A DNA stretch of 58,145 nucleotides from assembly GCA_029259815.1 (NCBI GenBank), contig JAJDEJ010000231.1, forward strand, positions 1 to 58,145, read 5' to 3'. The DNA is from Planctomycetaceae bacterium (lineage in GTDB: Bacteria > Planctomycetota > Planctomycetia > Planctomycetales > Planctomycetaceae). This document shows positions 1 through 8,870 of this stretch, piece after piece. The first letter of the stretch is position 1, and each line of letters starts with the position of its first letter. The notes beneath the pieces were generated by a model, which was not told the DNA's origin, ran no database searches, and was given only the letters and a program-made list of their open reading frames with translations. The position numbers and the translations under genes are program-made.

Positions 1-756
1 GTTGATGCGTGCGAAGTTTTTGAGCCAGCGGTCGTAGTCTTCGCCTTTGTAGGCGAAGAAGTCGGCGACCATGTGGTGTTCGTCGGGGAGGATCAGGAAG
101 CGTTCGGCGGCGAGGCCGCGGACGACGGCGTCGGCGACGTCGGCGGGGGAGACCGAGCTGACGTGCAGGAACTGGTGGATCGGGTCGTCGAGATCGAGGA
201 AGTCGGTCGCCACACCGGCGGGGCAGAGGCAGGAGACGCGGAGGCCCTGCTTCTGATAGTGAATGCTCAGCCATTCGGCGAAGGAGATGACGGCTGATTT
301 GGTGACGGAGTAGGGGGCCGAGCCGATCTCGGTCAACAGACCGGCGGCTGACGACGTTTGCAGGAGATAACCTTCGCCACGCTCAAGCATCGACGGCAGC
401 ACAGCGCGGGCAGCGTAAACCTGCGACATCACATTGACGTCCCACAGCCGTTGCCAATCGGCGTCCGGCACCTCCGGTCCGCCCTTGGTGGTGATGCCGG
501 CGTTCGAGCAGAACAGGTCGATGTGCCCGTGGGCGTCGAGTGTGTGCGTGACGAGTGACTGAATGTCGGACTCTTGGGACACGTCGCACTTCAGAGCCGT
601 GCCGTTGATCTCGGTCGCGACGGCTTGAGCAGCGGACTCGTCGAGGTCTGCGACGATCACGTGCCGGGCGCCGTCGTTCGCGAAGCGTTCACACAGAGCG
701 CGGCCGATGCCGTGAGCGCCGCCGGTGACGATGATGGTCTTGTCACGGATGTCCAT
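1..756 (-). CDS. short-chain dehydrogenase/reductase (SDR), 3' end off the window
   Basis: Reads leftward from an ATG at 756 and stays open to base 1, so 252 residues are seen and the C-terminus is missing. It is a classical NAD(P)-dependent SDR with a Rossmann fold: cofactor-binding TGGAHGIG at residues 11-18, an acidic residue pair after beta-2 (VADLDE, around 35-40), NAG at 85-87, and the catalytic set Ser136, Tyr149, Lys153 in the pattern YSVTK. No signal peptide is present, so it is probably cytoplasmic. The substrate cannot be told from the sequence. The gene lies 82 bp beyond the stop of the MFS permease on the same strand and could be co-transcribed with it. Identification as SDR is firm; the specific reaction is unknown. 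Confidence 0.93.
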   Translation of the reverse strand, partial: MDIRDKTIIVTGGAHGIGRALCERFANDGARHVIVADLDESAAQAVATEINGTALKCDVSQESDIQSLVTHTLDAHGHIDLFCSNAGITTKGGPEVPDADWQRLWDVNVMSQVYAARAVLPSMLERGEGYLLQTSSAAGLLTEIGSAPYSVTKSAVISFAEWLSIHYQKQGLRVSCLCPAGVATDFLDLDDPIHQFLHVSSVSPADVADAVVRGLAAERFLILPDEHHMVADFFAYKGEDYDRWLKNFARIN

Positions 757-837
757 GGTGTTGAATCCGTTCGATGGCGGTCTGGTGGTGCTAATCCGCA
801 AGCGATGTTTGGTAACGAGTGAGAAACAGGATAATTG

Positions 838-2214
838 TTACCCACGGACGGCGGGGAGTTCGGTGGTGTCGACCGGGCGGTGGCGGGGTTCGGCCATGCG
901 AAACGTGAGAAAGCCGCCGATGATCATCAGGAGACTCACCGTGCCGAACAGGATGCAGACGCCGGTGAACTTGGATTCGGCTGGGAAGACATCGAGCAAC
1001 AATCCCGCGAGCGGCGAGATGATGAACGGGACTGCGAAGCAGATACGCATCGTGCTGAGGTAGCGCGGGTGCTCGGTCTCGTCAGCGAGTTCGAGCGTGT
1101 AATTGAAGATGGTCTTGATCGTGACGGGGACAAGGCCGAGGAAGGCGAACACGATCCAGTACCAGTCGCCGCCATCAGGCACCCAGCCGCTGGCCATGAA
1201 GATCGCGAGGAGTGGAACGAGTGCACCAAGAAAGATTTCCAGACGCATCACGATGCGGTTGCCGTGACGGTCGGCGATGGTGCCGAAGATAGGGCTGAAG
1301 AATCCGACGCCGAGGTTCTGGGCGATGACCCAGCCGACCATGTCGGTGCTGCCGGTGTCGAGTTGTTCGGCGGCGAGCCAGCGGTAGTGGGGGAAGAGGA
1401 GGATCGATCCAATGAACAGCATGCCCACGTTTGCAGCGCGGCGGAAGGAGCGATCTTGCCGGTAGACTTGCCAGGCGCTGGAGAAGTGATGCCGGGGTGT
1501 ACGTCGTGGCGTGTCGATCTGTTCGTCGGGTGGCTCGATCAATGCTCCCAACAAGAGAGCCGCGAGTACAAACCCCCCGGCAACAAAGGCAAAGATCCAC
1601 GTGTAACCCGTGCTGTCTGGGAGGGCGAGCCAGCGGGTCATCAGAAATGCGGCAGCCGTCACTGCAGCGATTGAACCGACGATTCCGGAAATCGTCATCA
1701 GGCGTCCACGCCGATGAGCCCGCACAAGTTTCCCCTGCACAGTGCCGATCGCAAGTTGGTTTACACCGATGATGCCGAAGAACAGTGTGTACAGCAACAG
1801 GAACGCGACAGTCATCCAGGGTTGGCGCTTGTCTTCAACGACGAACCAGATCAGTGAGAGAACTGCAAAGATCACTGCCGCCATCAATGTGGTGACGAAC
1901 AACCAACGATGCTTCAGTCGACTGTTGCGGAGACGCTCGGCCATGAACAATGGCGGAATGCTCTGACCCACGCGGTTGAGAACTGGCAGGCAGCCACGCA
2001 CCCAACCCGCGCCGGAGATGGTGTCGACCACCGCCGGCATGATCACGCTCTCGGTCTTGAAGATCCACGCGACTCGCAGCATGACCTGATAGGCGGCCAG
2101 CACCACGATGTTGCGTGGCTCGTGCTCTTCGATCTGCTCGCGACGCTCATCACCCGGACCCACAACAGCGGGACGTTCGCTGGGCGGGGCAAGGGGAGTC
2201 GCGGAGGAAGACAT
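838..2214 (-). CDS. MFS transporter
   Basis: A 458-residue polytopic inner-membrane protein with a hydrophilic N-terminal stretch of about 35 residues followed by roughly twelve hydrophobic segments, the usual length for the major facilitator superfamily. A basic loop (GKLVRAHRRGRLM) around residues 160-175 sits where MFS proteins carry the conserved loop-2/3 motif. A longer hydrophilic stretch around residues 230-260 (EPPDEQIDTPRRTPRHH) fits the central cytoplasmic loop between the two six-helix halves. The substrate is not predictable. It is followed on the same strand by the SDR gene. A long overlapping open frame on the plus strand (835-1674) is judged to be a shadow of this gene. Confidence 0.88.
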   Translation of the reverse strand: MSSSATPLAPPSERPAVVGPGDERREQIEEHEPRNIVVLAAYQVMLRVAWIFKTESVIMPAVVDTISGAGWVRGCLPVLNRVGQSIPPLFMAERLRNSRLKHRWLFVTTLMAAVIFAVLSLIWFVVEDKRQPWMTVAFLLLYTLFFGIIGVNQLAIGTVQGKLVRAHRRGRLMTISGIVGSIAAVTAAAFLMTRWLALPDSTGYTWIFAFVAGGFVLAALLLGALIEPPDEQIDTPRRTPRHHFSSAWQVYRQDRSFRRAANVGMLFIGSILLFPHYRWLAAEQLDTGSTDMVGWVIAQNLGVGFFSPIFGTIADRHGNRIVMRLEIFLGALVPLLAIFMASGWVPDGGDWYWIVFAFLGLVPVTIKTIFNYTLELADETEHPRYLSTMRICFAVPFIISPLAGLLLDVFPAESKFTGVCILFGTVSLLMIIGGFLTFRMAEPRHRPVDTTELPAVRG

Positions 2215-2281
2215 TGAGTTGGTGTGGTGTCCTGGACGTGAAAACTGTTGAACTGCGAGTCTAGCGGATCGGCAAAGTCCC

Positions 2282-2319
2282 GGCGAGCGGGGGACGTCAG
2301 TCCTCCGATGAGGGAGGAC
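2282..2319 (+). repeat. palindromic repeat family C, copy 1
   Basis: The core GCGAGCGGGGGACGTCAGTC is followed by an imperfect complementary arm. The same unit recurs at 7102-7133, 7868-7900, 9355-9377 (degenerate) and 18359-18391. Here it lies upstream of the PQQ-propeller gene. Confidence 0.7.
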
Positions 2320-2350
2320 GTTGATCGAGGGAAGGGATCGGGACAGAGAT

Positions 2351-2441
2351 GGACCGCTGATGACACCGATTTGACGGGTTTGCGCGGATTGTCACTCCCA
2401 AATCCGTAAACATCCGCCCGATCTGCGTCATCTGCGGTCTA
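2351..2441. repeat. inverted repeat, planctomycete-type intergenic element
   Basis: Left arm 2351-2390 contains GACCGCTGATGACACCGAT. Right arm 2400-2441 is its imperfect reverse complement (ATCTGCGTCATCTGCGGTC). The two would fold into one long hairpin with a short loop. The rest of the 388-bp gap between the divergent MFS and PQQ genes (2215-2602) shows no gene. Confidence 0.65.
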
Positions 2442-2602
2442 TTCACCAGCCCGCCGCCGAAGCATCTCACTGGAACCGATGCCTCTGACGTTGTCGTTCG
2501 ACGGCGGAGCCGTCGGCTTGGGAATTGGGGAATTCTTGTTCTAGATGGGTCCGAATGGGGGTGATACACTGGAAGCGTTCCTCTCACATCTGCGGATCGT
2601 GC

Positions 2603-5600
2603 ATGTCTGTTTTGCGGCGAATTCTGGTTTCACATGTTGTCGCCTGTGTCGTGCTCGGGTTGTTGTCCCCCCTTGCCACGGCTCAGGAACAGAAGCCACG
2701 GCGACGTCAGGCTGACAACCCGATCGGCAGTTTTCTCGAGCGGCTGTTTGGTCGTAACGAACTCGAAGATGGTGAGGGATCAGATCAACAGCCCACGGAA
2801 GCCGAGGACGCTGAGGAGCCTGACGAGACGTCGAACATTGTCCGCGATCCGATCGATGAGCGAGCGGTGGTCAATCGGGAACAACACTCCCAGTTTCAGC
2901 GTGCTCATCGACTGATGGGCGAGCGCGAGTCTCGGACGGTTGCGATACTCCTGCAGCAGTTGCTGGACGCGGATGAAGACTCGCTTGTGCTGGGACAGGA
3001 CGGTCAGTGGCGGTCGCTCCACGATCTCACTGAGTTCATGATTACGGAGAACTCGAACGAGTCGATCACACGGACCTATTGCAAAATCGTGGGAGACACT
3101 GCGTCGGAGCAGTTGCGTCAGGCGCGTCTGCAGGGCGGATTCGGACCGCTCGGAGCCGTCTCACGTCGTTACTTTGCGACACCAGCCGGTCAGGAGGCGG
3201 CGAATGAAATTGGTTCCCTGATGCTCGACGCGGGGCATCTCACAGAGGCGGCGTACTGGTACCGTCGTCTGAAAGAATCCCACGCACCGCTCACAAACAA
3301 TCCGCAGTGGCAGAAGCGGGCTGAGTTCGTTCTGCATCAAGTTGATGACGGTGAGAGGGGATCATCTCCCGGTCAACAGGAGGCGGCCCGCACTCAGTGG
3401 ACAGCCCCGTTCGGCAGTCCAACTCATACCGGTCGTTTCGTCGAGAGCGATCCGGTGTTGATCACCCGCTGGTCGCAACCAACGACCGAGCGACCACAGC
3501 TTGTGAAGGAAATCAAGCAGCTGGTCGACGACCTTCAGGACAGCGGACGGGCGTGTGTGCCAGCGGCCATTCCTCTGGGAGTTGATGGCAAGGTGATCTT
3601 TCGCACGATGCGCGGGCTGTCGGTCGTCGATGCGGACACGGGACAGCGATTGTGGGAGACGCCCGAAGGCATCAGCATCGAGCGTCTGCTGGCCGGAGAG
3701 AATGTCTCACGCCCCGATACTGAGACCGGTCGTCAACGAATGCGGCCTTTGCCGGTCAATCAGGGAAACGCTGCCGACAATCATCCGCTGACCGGTCCCC
3801 TGTTTCGCGACGGCGTGTACGGATTCATCAGCAGCGATGGCGAGCGGGTGTTTGTCCTGGAGGATCACGCGACGCTGTCCTATCAACAGCCGGGTTATGT
3901 TCAAGGGAGACAGCGGCAAGACGACCCGTACGGTCGTGATTGGGAATCGAATCGTCTCGTCGCTTACGATCTTGACAGTGGACAGCTGTCTTGGTCGATC
4001 GGTGGGACTCAGAACAACGACCGGTTCGACCCTCCGCTGGCGGGTGTGCACTTTCATGGTCCACCGGTCGTGGACGGCGACGAGTTATTCGTGATCGGCG
4101 AACAACGGGGAGCGGAGACGTTGTTCGTCCTTGATCGAGGGACGGGTGAGAAACTCTGGTCGCACACGCTTTCCAGCGTGTCGGCAGAGATTGAGACGGA
4201 TCTGGTCCGTCGCTGGTGGCCGGCACTGCCCGCGGTCGGACCGGGAGTGATTATCTGTCCGACAACGGTCGGATGGATGATGGCCATCGACCGACACGAA
4301 CGCCGCATTCGTTGGGCGCATCGCCTTACCCCGCGTCGTGAGGATCAGCAGCATTCGCGACAATCAACCGTCGCCATCAATGGACCAATGAATCACCGCT
4401 GGGCCCCCTCCGCCCCCATGCTCGCTGCGGGACGTGTCGTCTTCACCCCCTCTGAACTGCCGGATCCCGTCTCTCGCTCCGAGGCCCAGTTGATCTGCCT
4501 CGATGTCCTCACCGGAAAGCAACGTTGGCACCGAGCCAAAGAGCAGGGCTTGTACGTCGCTGGACTTGTCGACGAAATGGTGCTTCTCGTCAGTGCGGAC
4601 CGGATGGAAGCCCGACGACTCAAAGATGGCCGCCGCATTTGGCAAACGTCGATTGACGCCGACGCCGGGCCGTCGTCCGGGCGCGGCGTTATCACGGGTG
4701 ACGATTTCCTGTTGCCGTTGCAGTCTGGACAGTTGTGGCGTCTCTCCCTCGCGGACGGCAACGTCGTGCAGAAATCGACCGTGCCCGTGTCTCAGGAGCC
4801 GCTGGGCAATCTGTTGATTGACCAAGGTCGATTGCTATCGCTGTCGCCACTTGCCATGACGAGCTTCGCGTCGCGACAAGCCGTCGAGTCGTTGATCGTC
4901 CGTTCTGCGGAGACACCACTCGCACCAACCGCAACACTTCAGGCTGCCGAGTTGTCCATCATTGATGGCAACGACCGCACGGCCCTCGACCTTCTTGACG
5001 GTCTGCAAGAATCGGAACTCTCCGCATCTCAAGACTTCACCCGACGGCGACTACTGCGAACCGCAATCGTCGCCCTGATCCGGGAGGATTTGCCAACGTC
5101 AGAGCAGCATATCGCGACCCTCCGGCAACTCGTCGACACAGAACAACAACAACTGGATCTCGAACAACTCGAAGCCGAGCGGTTGATTGCTCTTGATCGC
5201 CTGCCGGAAGCGTTTGATGTCTACTGGCGGCGAGCCCATTCGCTTGGCGAGGCGATAGTGGTCACAGACAATCGCTCGGTCAGGATCGACCGTTGGCTCG
5301 CCAGTCGCCTGTTCGACATCTGGTCATCCATGACAGCCGAACAACGAAAGGACATCGACGCACAAGTCGCCTCACTGGTCGACACGCTCCCTGAAGACGC
5401 AGCGTTTGATCGTGAATGGTGGGCCAATGTGCTCGGGTTTCACTCAGCCAGTATTGGTCTTCAGCAACAGTTAGCGGCACAGGCAATGGCAGACGGTCGT
5501 CTGGCGGAGTCGGAGATCCGTCTGCTGCGACTCCTCGACGAACGCGTGCCCTCCGAAGTACGCCAGCAAGCATTCGACACTCTCTTGCAACTGCTCCACG

Positions 5601-7135
5601 ATCAGCAACGAAGTGACGACGTCGCGACTTCCATCGCCACATGGACCGACACAACTCTCTCAGAGATCGACAATCCAGATCGACTGACCGGCGCCACTTC
5701 GCCCGGCGGGCTGCCACCAGATTGGACGTCCGATCATTTCGAGCTCACTCGCATCGGCTCATCGCTCAACCGCCGCATGATGCAACTGTCTGTTCAGTGT
5801 GCCGACGGCGTGCCGTCACTGGACCAACTGCGGTTTCGCGTGCAACAACAACTTCAACGGCTGAACATCGACCGACTGAATGGGGAGCGATTTTGGGAAA
5901 TGCCGCTGCAGTTTCAGGCGCAATCGCAGTTCAATCAGTTGGTGGCAGCCGGCTCGATCGGACAGACATTGTACCTGGTGCATCGGGGCGTGCTGCATGC
6001 CATCAGTTTGGCGGACCGGCAACTGTTGTGGCAACGCCCGTTCGACATTCGCAGTGCGACGGGCGGCTATGCACGGCATACCATGTCGTCCCGTCAACAG
6101 GAGATGATGACTGCGTCAGTCTTCCGCATGACACACGGTCTCAGAAGACGCACGGCACCAACAGGCATGCTCGCTGCCTGGAATCCCTCTTATGTCTGCT
6201 TTTTTGGTCGCAACACGATCACGATCGCTGACTCGCTGACCGGCGAGACACTCTGGACGCGCACCGGCATTGGACCGCAGACGAAGGTGACCGGCAACAG
6301 CCGACATCTGTTTGTGATCCCGCCCAGTCCGGCTGCCCCAATCGCCCTGCGCGCCACTGACGGGTCGCCCGTCACCCTCCCGCAACTCGACGACCTCTTG
6401 ACCGGGACGATCGCAGTCGACGAGCAGGGACTCGTGACTCTTGACGTTGAGCAAAGCGGATTCCTGGGACTCGGCAAACGGGGCTCGGCATTAAGGCTGA
6501 TCGACGAACGCACTGCGGAACCCGTCTGGACGGCGACATTCCCACAGGAAACTCACTTCACCCGTCTGCACGACGACGAACTGCTGGCCATCGAACCTGA
6601 GGGCACGCTGCGTCTGATCAACTGGGCCGAACAATCCGACCGCACGATCGGTCGACTCGACACCAAAATGATGGATGACGCTGAGAACCTGTATGCGGTC
6701 ACGGATCGGCGTCAGGTCTATGTGTCACTCGTGCAGGAATCGGAGAACCATCATTGGTCGGACCGTGTGGACTCGATCCCAGCCAACGGAACACTCGCTG
6801 CCTATGATCGTGCAGGGGGCGGACGTGTCTGGCAGGAGGAGGTGACGGACACCAACCTCCTGATGGAGCACTTCACCCACCTGCCGGTGCTCGTCCTGCA
6901 TGCCCGGCGGCTGAGTCCGGGCGTCCCCAACGCACCCGCACAACAGGTGCACCTGCAAATGCTCGACAAGTGGACCGGCGCACAACTGCTGAACGAAACC
7001 CGTTACGTCTCGGCAGGCACCTTCCGTGAGATCGACTTCGACCTCACCAACCGCACAATCGACCTCAAGACCTACCGCGAACAACTCCGTATCCAACCAG
7101 TGGCGAACGGGGGACGTCAGCCCCCTGATGGATGA
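2603..7135 (+). CDS. large exported PQQ-like beta-propeller protein
   Basis: A 1510-residue protein. The chosen start at 2603 gives a clean signal peptide (MSVLRRILVSHVVACVVLG, cleavage near TAQA/EQ); an upstream in-frame ATG at 2525 would bury it. There are two BamB/PQQ-type beta-propeller regions at about residues 320-760 and 1110-1480, recognisable by blades of the kind VAYDLDSGQLSW, LFVLDRGTGEKLW and LICLDVLTGKQRW. They are separated by a helical, TPR-like middle (about 800-1080) with runs such as EAERLIALDRLPEAF. Likely periplasmic or envelope scaffold, with no catalytic motif seen. The last eleven or so residues (VANGGRQPPDG) are encoded by palindromic repeat family C at 7102-7133, so the natural C-terminus appears to have been replaced or extended by a repeat insertion. 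Confidence 0.85.
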   Translation: MSVLRRILVSHVVACVVLGLLSPLATAQEQKPRRRQADNPIGSFLERLFGRNELEDGEGSDQQPTEAEDAEEPDETSNIVRDPIDERAVVNREQHSQFQRAHRLMGERESRTVAILLQQLLDADEDSLVLGQDGQWRSLHDLTEFMITENSNESITRTYCKIVGDTASEQLRQARLQGGFGPLGAVSRRYFATPAGQEAANEIGSLMLDAGHLTEAAYWYRRLKESHAPLTNNPQWQKRAEFVLHQVDDGERGSSPGQQEAARTQWTAPFGSPTHTGRFVESDPVLITRWSQPTTERPQLVKEIKQLVDDLQDSGRACVPAAIPLGVDGKVIFRTMRGLSVVDADTGQRLWETPEGISIERLLAGENVSRPDTETGRQRMRPLPVNQGNAADNHPLTGPLFRDGVYGFISSDGERVFVLEDHATLSYQQPGYVQGRQRQDDPYGRDWESNRLVAYDLDSGQLSWSIGGTQNNDRFDPPLAGVHFHGPPVVDGDELFVIGEQRGAETLFVLDRGTGEKLWSHTLSSVSAEIETDLVRRWWPALPAVGPGVIICPTTVGWMMAIDRHERRIRWAHRLTPRREDQQHSRQSTVAINGPMNHRWAPSAPMLAAGRVVFTPSELPDPVSRSEAQLICLDVLTGKQRWHRAKEQGLYVAGLVDEMVLLVSADRMEARRLKDGRRIWQTSIDADAGPSSGRGVITGDDFLLPLQSGQLWRLSLADGNVVQKSTVPVSQEPLGNLLIDQGRLLSLSPLAMTSFASRQAVESLIVRSAETPLAPTATLQAAELSIIDGNDRTALDLLDGLQESELSASQDFTRRRLLRTAIVALIREDLPTSEQHIATLRQLVDTEQQQLDLEQLEAERLIALDRLPEAFDVYWRRAHSLGEAIVVTDNRSVRIDRWLASRLFDIWSSMTAEQRKDIDAQVASLVDTLPEDAAFDREWWANVLGFHSASIGLQQQLAAQAMADGRLAESEIRLLRLLDERVPSEVRQQAFDTLLQLLHDQQRSDDVATSIATWTDTTLSEIDNPDRLTGATSPGGLPPDWTSDHFELTRIGSSLNRRMMQLSVQCADGVPSLDQLRFRVQQQLQRLNIDRLNGERFWEMPLQFQAQSQFNQLVAAGSIGQTLYLVHRGVLHAISLADRQLLWQRPFDIRSATGGYARHTMSSRQQEMMTASVFRMTHGLRRRTAPTGMLAAWNPSYVCFFGRNTITIADSLTGETLWTRTGIGPQTKVTGNSRHLFVIPPSPAAPIALRATDGSPVTLPQLDDLLTGTIAVDEQGLVTLDVEQSGFLGLGKRGSALRLIDERTAEPVWTATFPQETHFTRLHDDELLAIEPEGTLRLINWAEQSDRTIGRLDTKMMDDAENLYAVTDRRQVYVSLVQESENHHWSDRVDSIPANGTLAAYDRAGGGRVWQEEVTDTNLLMEHFTHLPVLVLHARRLSPGVPNAPAQQVHLQMLDKWTGAQLLNETRYVSAGTFREIDFDLTNRTIDLKTYREQLRIQPVANGGRQPPDG
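7102..7133 (+). repeat. palindromic repeat family C, copy 2 (outer left arm of macro cassette)
   Basis: GGCGAACGGGGGACGTCAG followed by CCCCCTGATGG. It matches the reverse complement of 7868-7900 with few mismatches. It overlaps the stop codon end of the PQQ-propeller gene. Confidence 0.75.
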
Positions 7136-7160
7136 GTCACTGATCATTTGTGAGGTCAGG

Positions 7161-7202
7161 TTCAACGCGGAGACGCGGAGAACCGCAGAGACGCGCGGAG
7201 GG
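7161..7202 (+). repeat. inverted repeat family D, left inner arm
   Basis: A 42-nt unit beginning TTCAACGCGGAGACGCGGAG. It matches the reverse complement of 7808-7849 at 40 of 42 positions. It forms the inner left boundary around the macro-domain gene. Confidence 0.85.
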
Positions 7203-7294
7203 ATGAGAGATGGATTCCTTATGGTGGGTGTAGCGATATCGAAACTCATAGTCGATTATTACATGACTTCAGGCCCATCGAGAAGTCTCACTGC

Positions 7295-7765
7295 ATGAAT
7301 CTATCTATCGTTGAAGGCGACTTGCTCGACCAAGATGTTGACGTCATCGTCAACGCATGGAATCGGAACATCATTCCTTGGTGGTTGCTCATACCACAAG
7401 GCGTTTCTGGAGCGATCAAAAAACGTGCTGGTCTTGCGCCATTTCGTGAACTCGGCAAACTCGGTGCAATTCCGCTCGGTCATGCCGTTGAAACATCCGC
7501 AGGGAAACTGTCATACAAATCAATCATTCATGTCGCTGGAATCAACATGCTTTGGCGATCTTCCGAACGATCCATACGCGACTCCGTACGAAACGCAATG
7601 CAAATCGTGTCGGACAAAAGATATGATTCGGTTGCAATGCCGCTGATCGGTGCCGGTTCGGGTGGCGGCAAGGCCGACAAGATTCTCACAATGATTCAAG
7701 ATGAACTCCGTACAATTCACTTCGAGGGCGAGGTTGTGATCGTTCGATACCGTAAAAACGCTTGA
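7295..7765 (+). CDS. macro-domain protein (predicted ADP-ribose binding/hydrolysing)
   Basis: 156 residues, essentially one macro domain with nothing attached. The N-terminal signature DVIVNAWNRN (residues 16-25) corresponds to the family's VNAAN loop. The second ligand-loop signature PLIGAGSGGGKADK lies around residues 115-128. Family members bind ADP-ribose or remove it from proteins, nucleic acids or metabolites; which activity applies here is not visible. The variant Ala-Trp-Asn in the first loop is unusual. The codon use and lower GC of this stretch (many AT-rich codons such as ATT, AAA, ACA) differ from the neighbours. The gene is enclosed by nested inverted repeats (7102-7133/7868-7900 and 7161-7202/7808-7849), which suggests acquisition as a small cassette. 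Confidence 0.85.
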   Translation: MNLSIVEGDLLDQDVDVIVNAWNRNIIPWWLLIPQGVSGAIKKRAGLAPFRELGKLGAIPLGHAVETSAGKLSYKSIIHVAGINMLWRSSERSIRDSVRNAMQIVSDKRYDSVAMPLIGAGSGGGKADKILTMIQDELRTIHFEGEVVIVRYRKNA

Positions 7766-7807
7766 TCACCCGATACCAATCTTGTCAAACTCGACAACAT
7801 GTGGTGA

Positions 7808-7849
7808 CCCTCCGCGCGTCTCAGCGGTCCTCCGCGTCTCCGCGTTGAA
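7808..7849 (-). repeat. inverted repeat family D, right inner arm
   Basis: Reverse complement of 7161-7202 with two mismatches in 42 nt. It lies 42 bp after the macro-domain stop codon. Confidence 0.85.
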
Positions 7850-7867
7850 ACTCAACTCACGAGTTTG

Positions 7868-7900
7868 CACCTTCAGGGGAATGACGTCCCCCCCTCGCCG
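7868..7900 (-). repeat. palindromic repeat family C, copy 3 (outer right arm of macro cassette)
   Basis: The reverse complement reads GGCGAGGGGGGGACGTCATT then CCCCTGAAGGT. It pairs with copy 2 at 7102-7133 to give an outer inverted repeat around the macro gene. Confidence 0.75.
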
Positions 7901-7985
7901 GGCGTGGTGGCAATCTTTCGCGCCAGCCGATATCTTGACGGCTCGGTAGTCCGTCCGCTTCTTCATCTTGATTTGACGACCCACG

Positions 7986-8849
7986 ATGCGCGACTTTGAA
8001 TTTGAAGCTCCGGCGACACTTGATGCAGCTGTTGCCCTGCTGGCTGAGCACAACGGCACGGCCCGTCCACTGGCCGGAGGGACTGATCTCATCGATCACA
8101 TCCGCACCGAGCGATTGACGCCGGATGTGGTGATCGACATCAAGAAAATCCCCGAACTCAACATCCTCGAACATTCAGCTGACGGCCTGCGGCTCGGGGC
8201 AGCCGTGAGTTGCTCTCGCATCGCCACTGACGAGACGATCCGCCAGCAATACTCGGCTTTGGCGGATTCCGCCTCGATCATCGGCGGAATCCAGATTCAG
8301 AATCGGGCCAGCATGGGGGGTAACCTCTGCAACGCCGGTCCCGCTGCCGACTCGACCCCGTCTCTCATCGCATTGGGTGCGAACTGCGTCATCGCCGGAC
8401 CGAACGGACGGCGTGAAGTTCCCGTTGAATCGTTCTGTGTGACCAAAGGCCAAACGGTCCTCGAACGTGGCGAACTCCTCGTCGAGTTCAAGTTCCCCGC
8501 ACGACCGAGCGGCAGCGGCTCACACTACCGACGGTTCATCCCTCGCAACGAGATGGACATCGCTGTGGTCGGCGTCGGCGCCTCAGTCACTCTCGACGGT
8601 GACACCATCTCTGACGCCAGAGTGAGCCTCGGCGCGGTCGCGATCACGCCGCTGCTCGCCCATGAAGTCAACGACGCCCTCATCGGCAAACCGGCCACCG
8701 ACGAAACCTACAAAGCCAGCGGCGAAGTCGCCCGCAGCATCATCAACCCCATCACCGACATGCGCGGCACCCGCGAGTTCCGCATCCACGTGACGGGCGT
8801 TCTCGTCGAACGTGTCCTGCGAGAAGCCGTCGCACGAGCCAAATCCTAG
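7986..8849 (+). CDS. FAD-binding (medium) subunit of a xanthine dehydrogenase/CO dehydrogenase-type molybdenum hydroxylase
   Basis: 287 residues, the normal length for CoxM/CutM-type subunits. FAD-binding signatures are present: PLAGGTDLIDHIR at 28-40 and MGGNLCNAGPAADS at 110-123. The C-terminal CO dehydrogenase flavoprotein domain follows (about 175-280). The subunit passes electrons from the 2Fe-2S subunit to FAD in the hydroxylase complex. The gene for the 2Fe-2S subunit follows after 21 bp, so the two form an operon. No molybdopterin large-subunit gene is found on either side: upstream is the macro cassette and the PQQ gene, downstream a toxin-antitoxin pair. The substrate is unknown. 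Confidence 0.93.
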   Translation: MRDFEFEAPATLDAAVALLAEHNGTARPLAGGTDLIDHIRTERLTPDVVIDIKKIPELNILEHSADGLRLGAAVSCSRIATDETIRQQYSALADSASIIGGIQIQNRASMGGNLCNAGPAADSTPSLIALGANCVIAGPNGRREVPVESFCVTKGQTVLERGELLVEFKFPARPSGSGSHYRRFIPRNEMDIAVVGVGASVTLDGDTISDARVSLGAVAITPLLAHEVNDALIGKPATDETYKASGEVARSIINPITDMRGTREFRIHVTGVLVERVLREAVARAKS

Positions 8850-8870
8850 TCATCTAATCAACTAATCAAC

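Noticed and set aside
835-1674. 279-codon plus-strand frame opposite the MFS gene
   Set aside because: Highly acidic/polar shadow sequence. The minus-strand MFS protein is clearly real.
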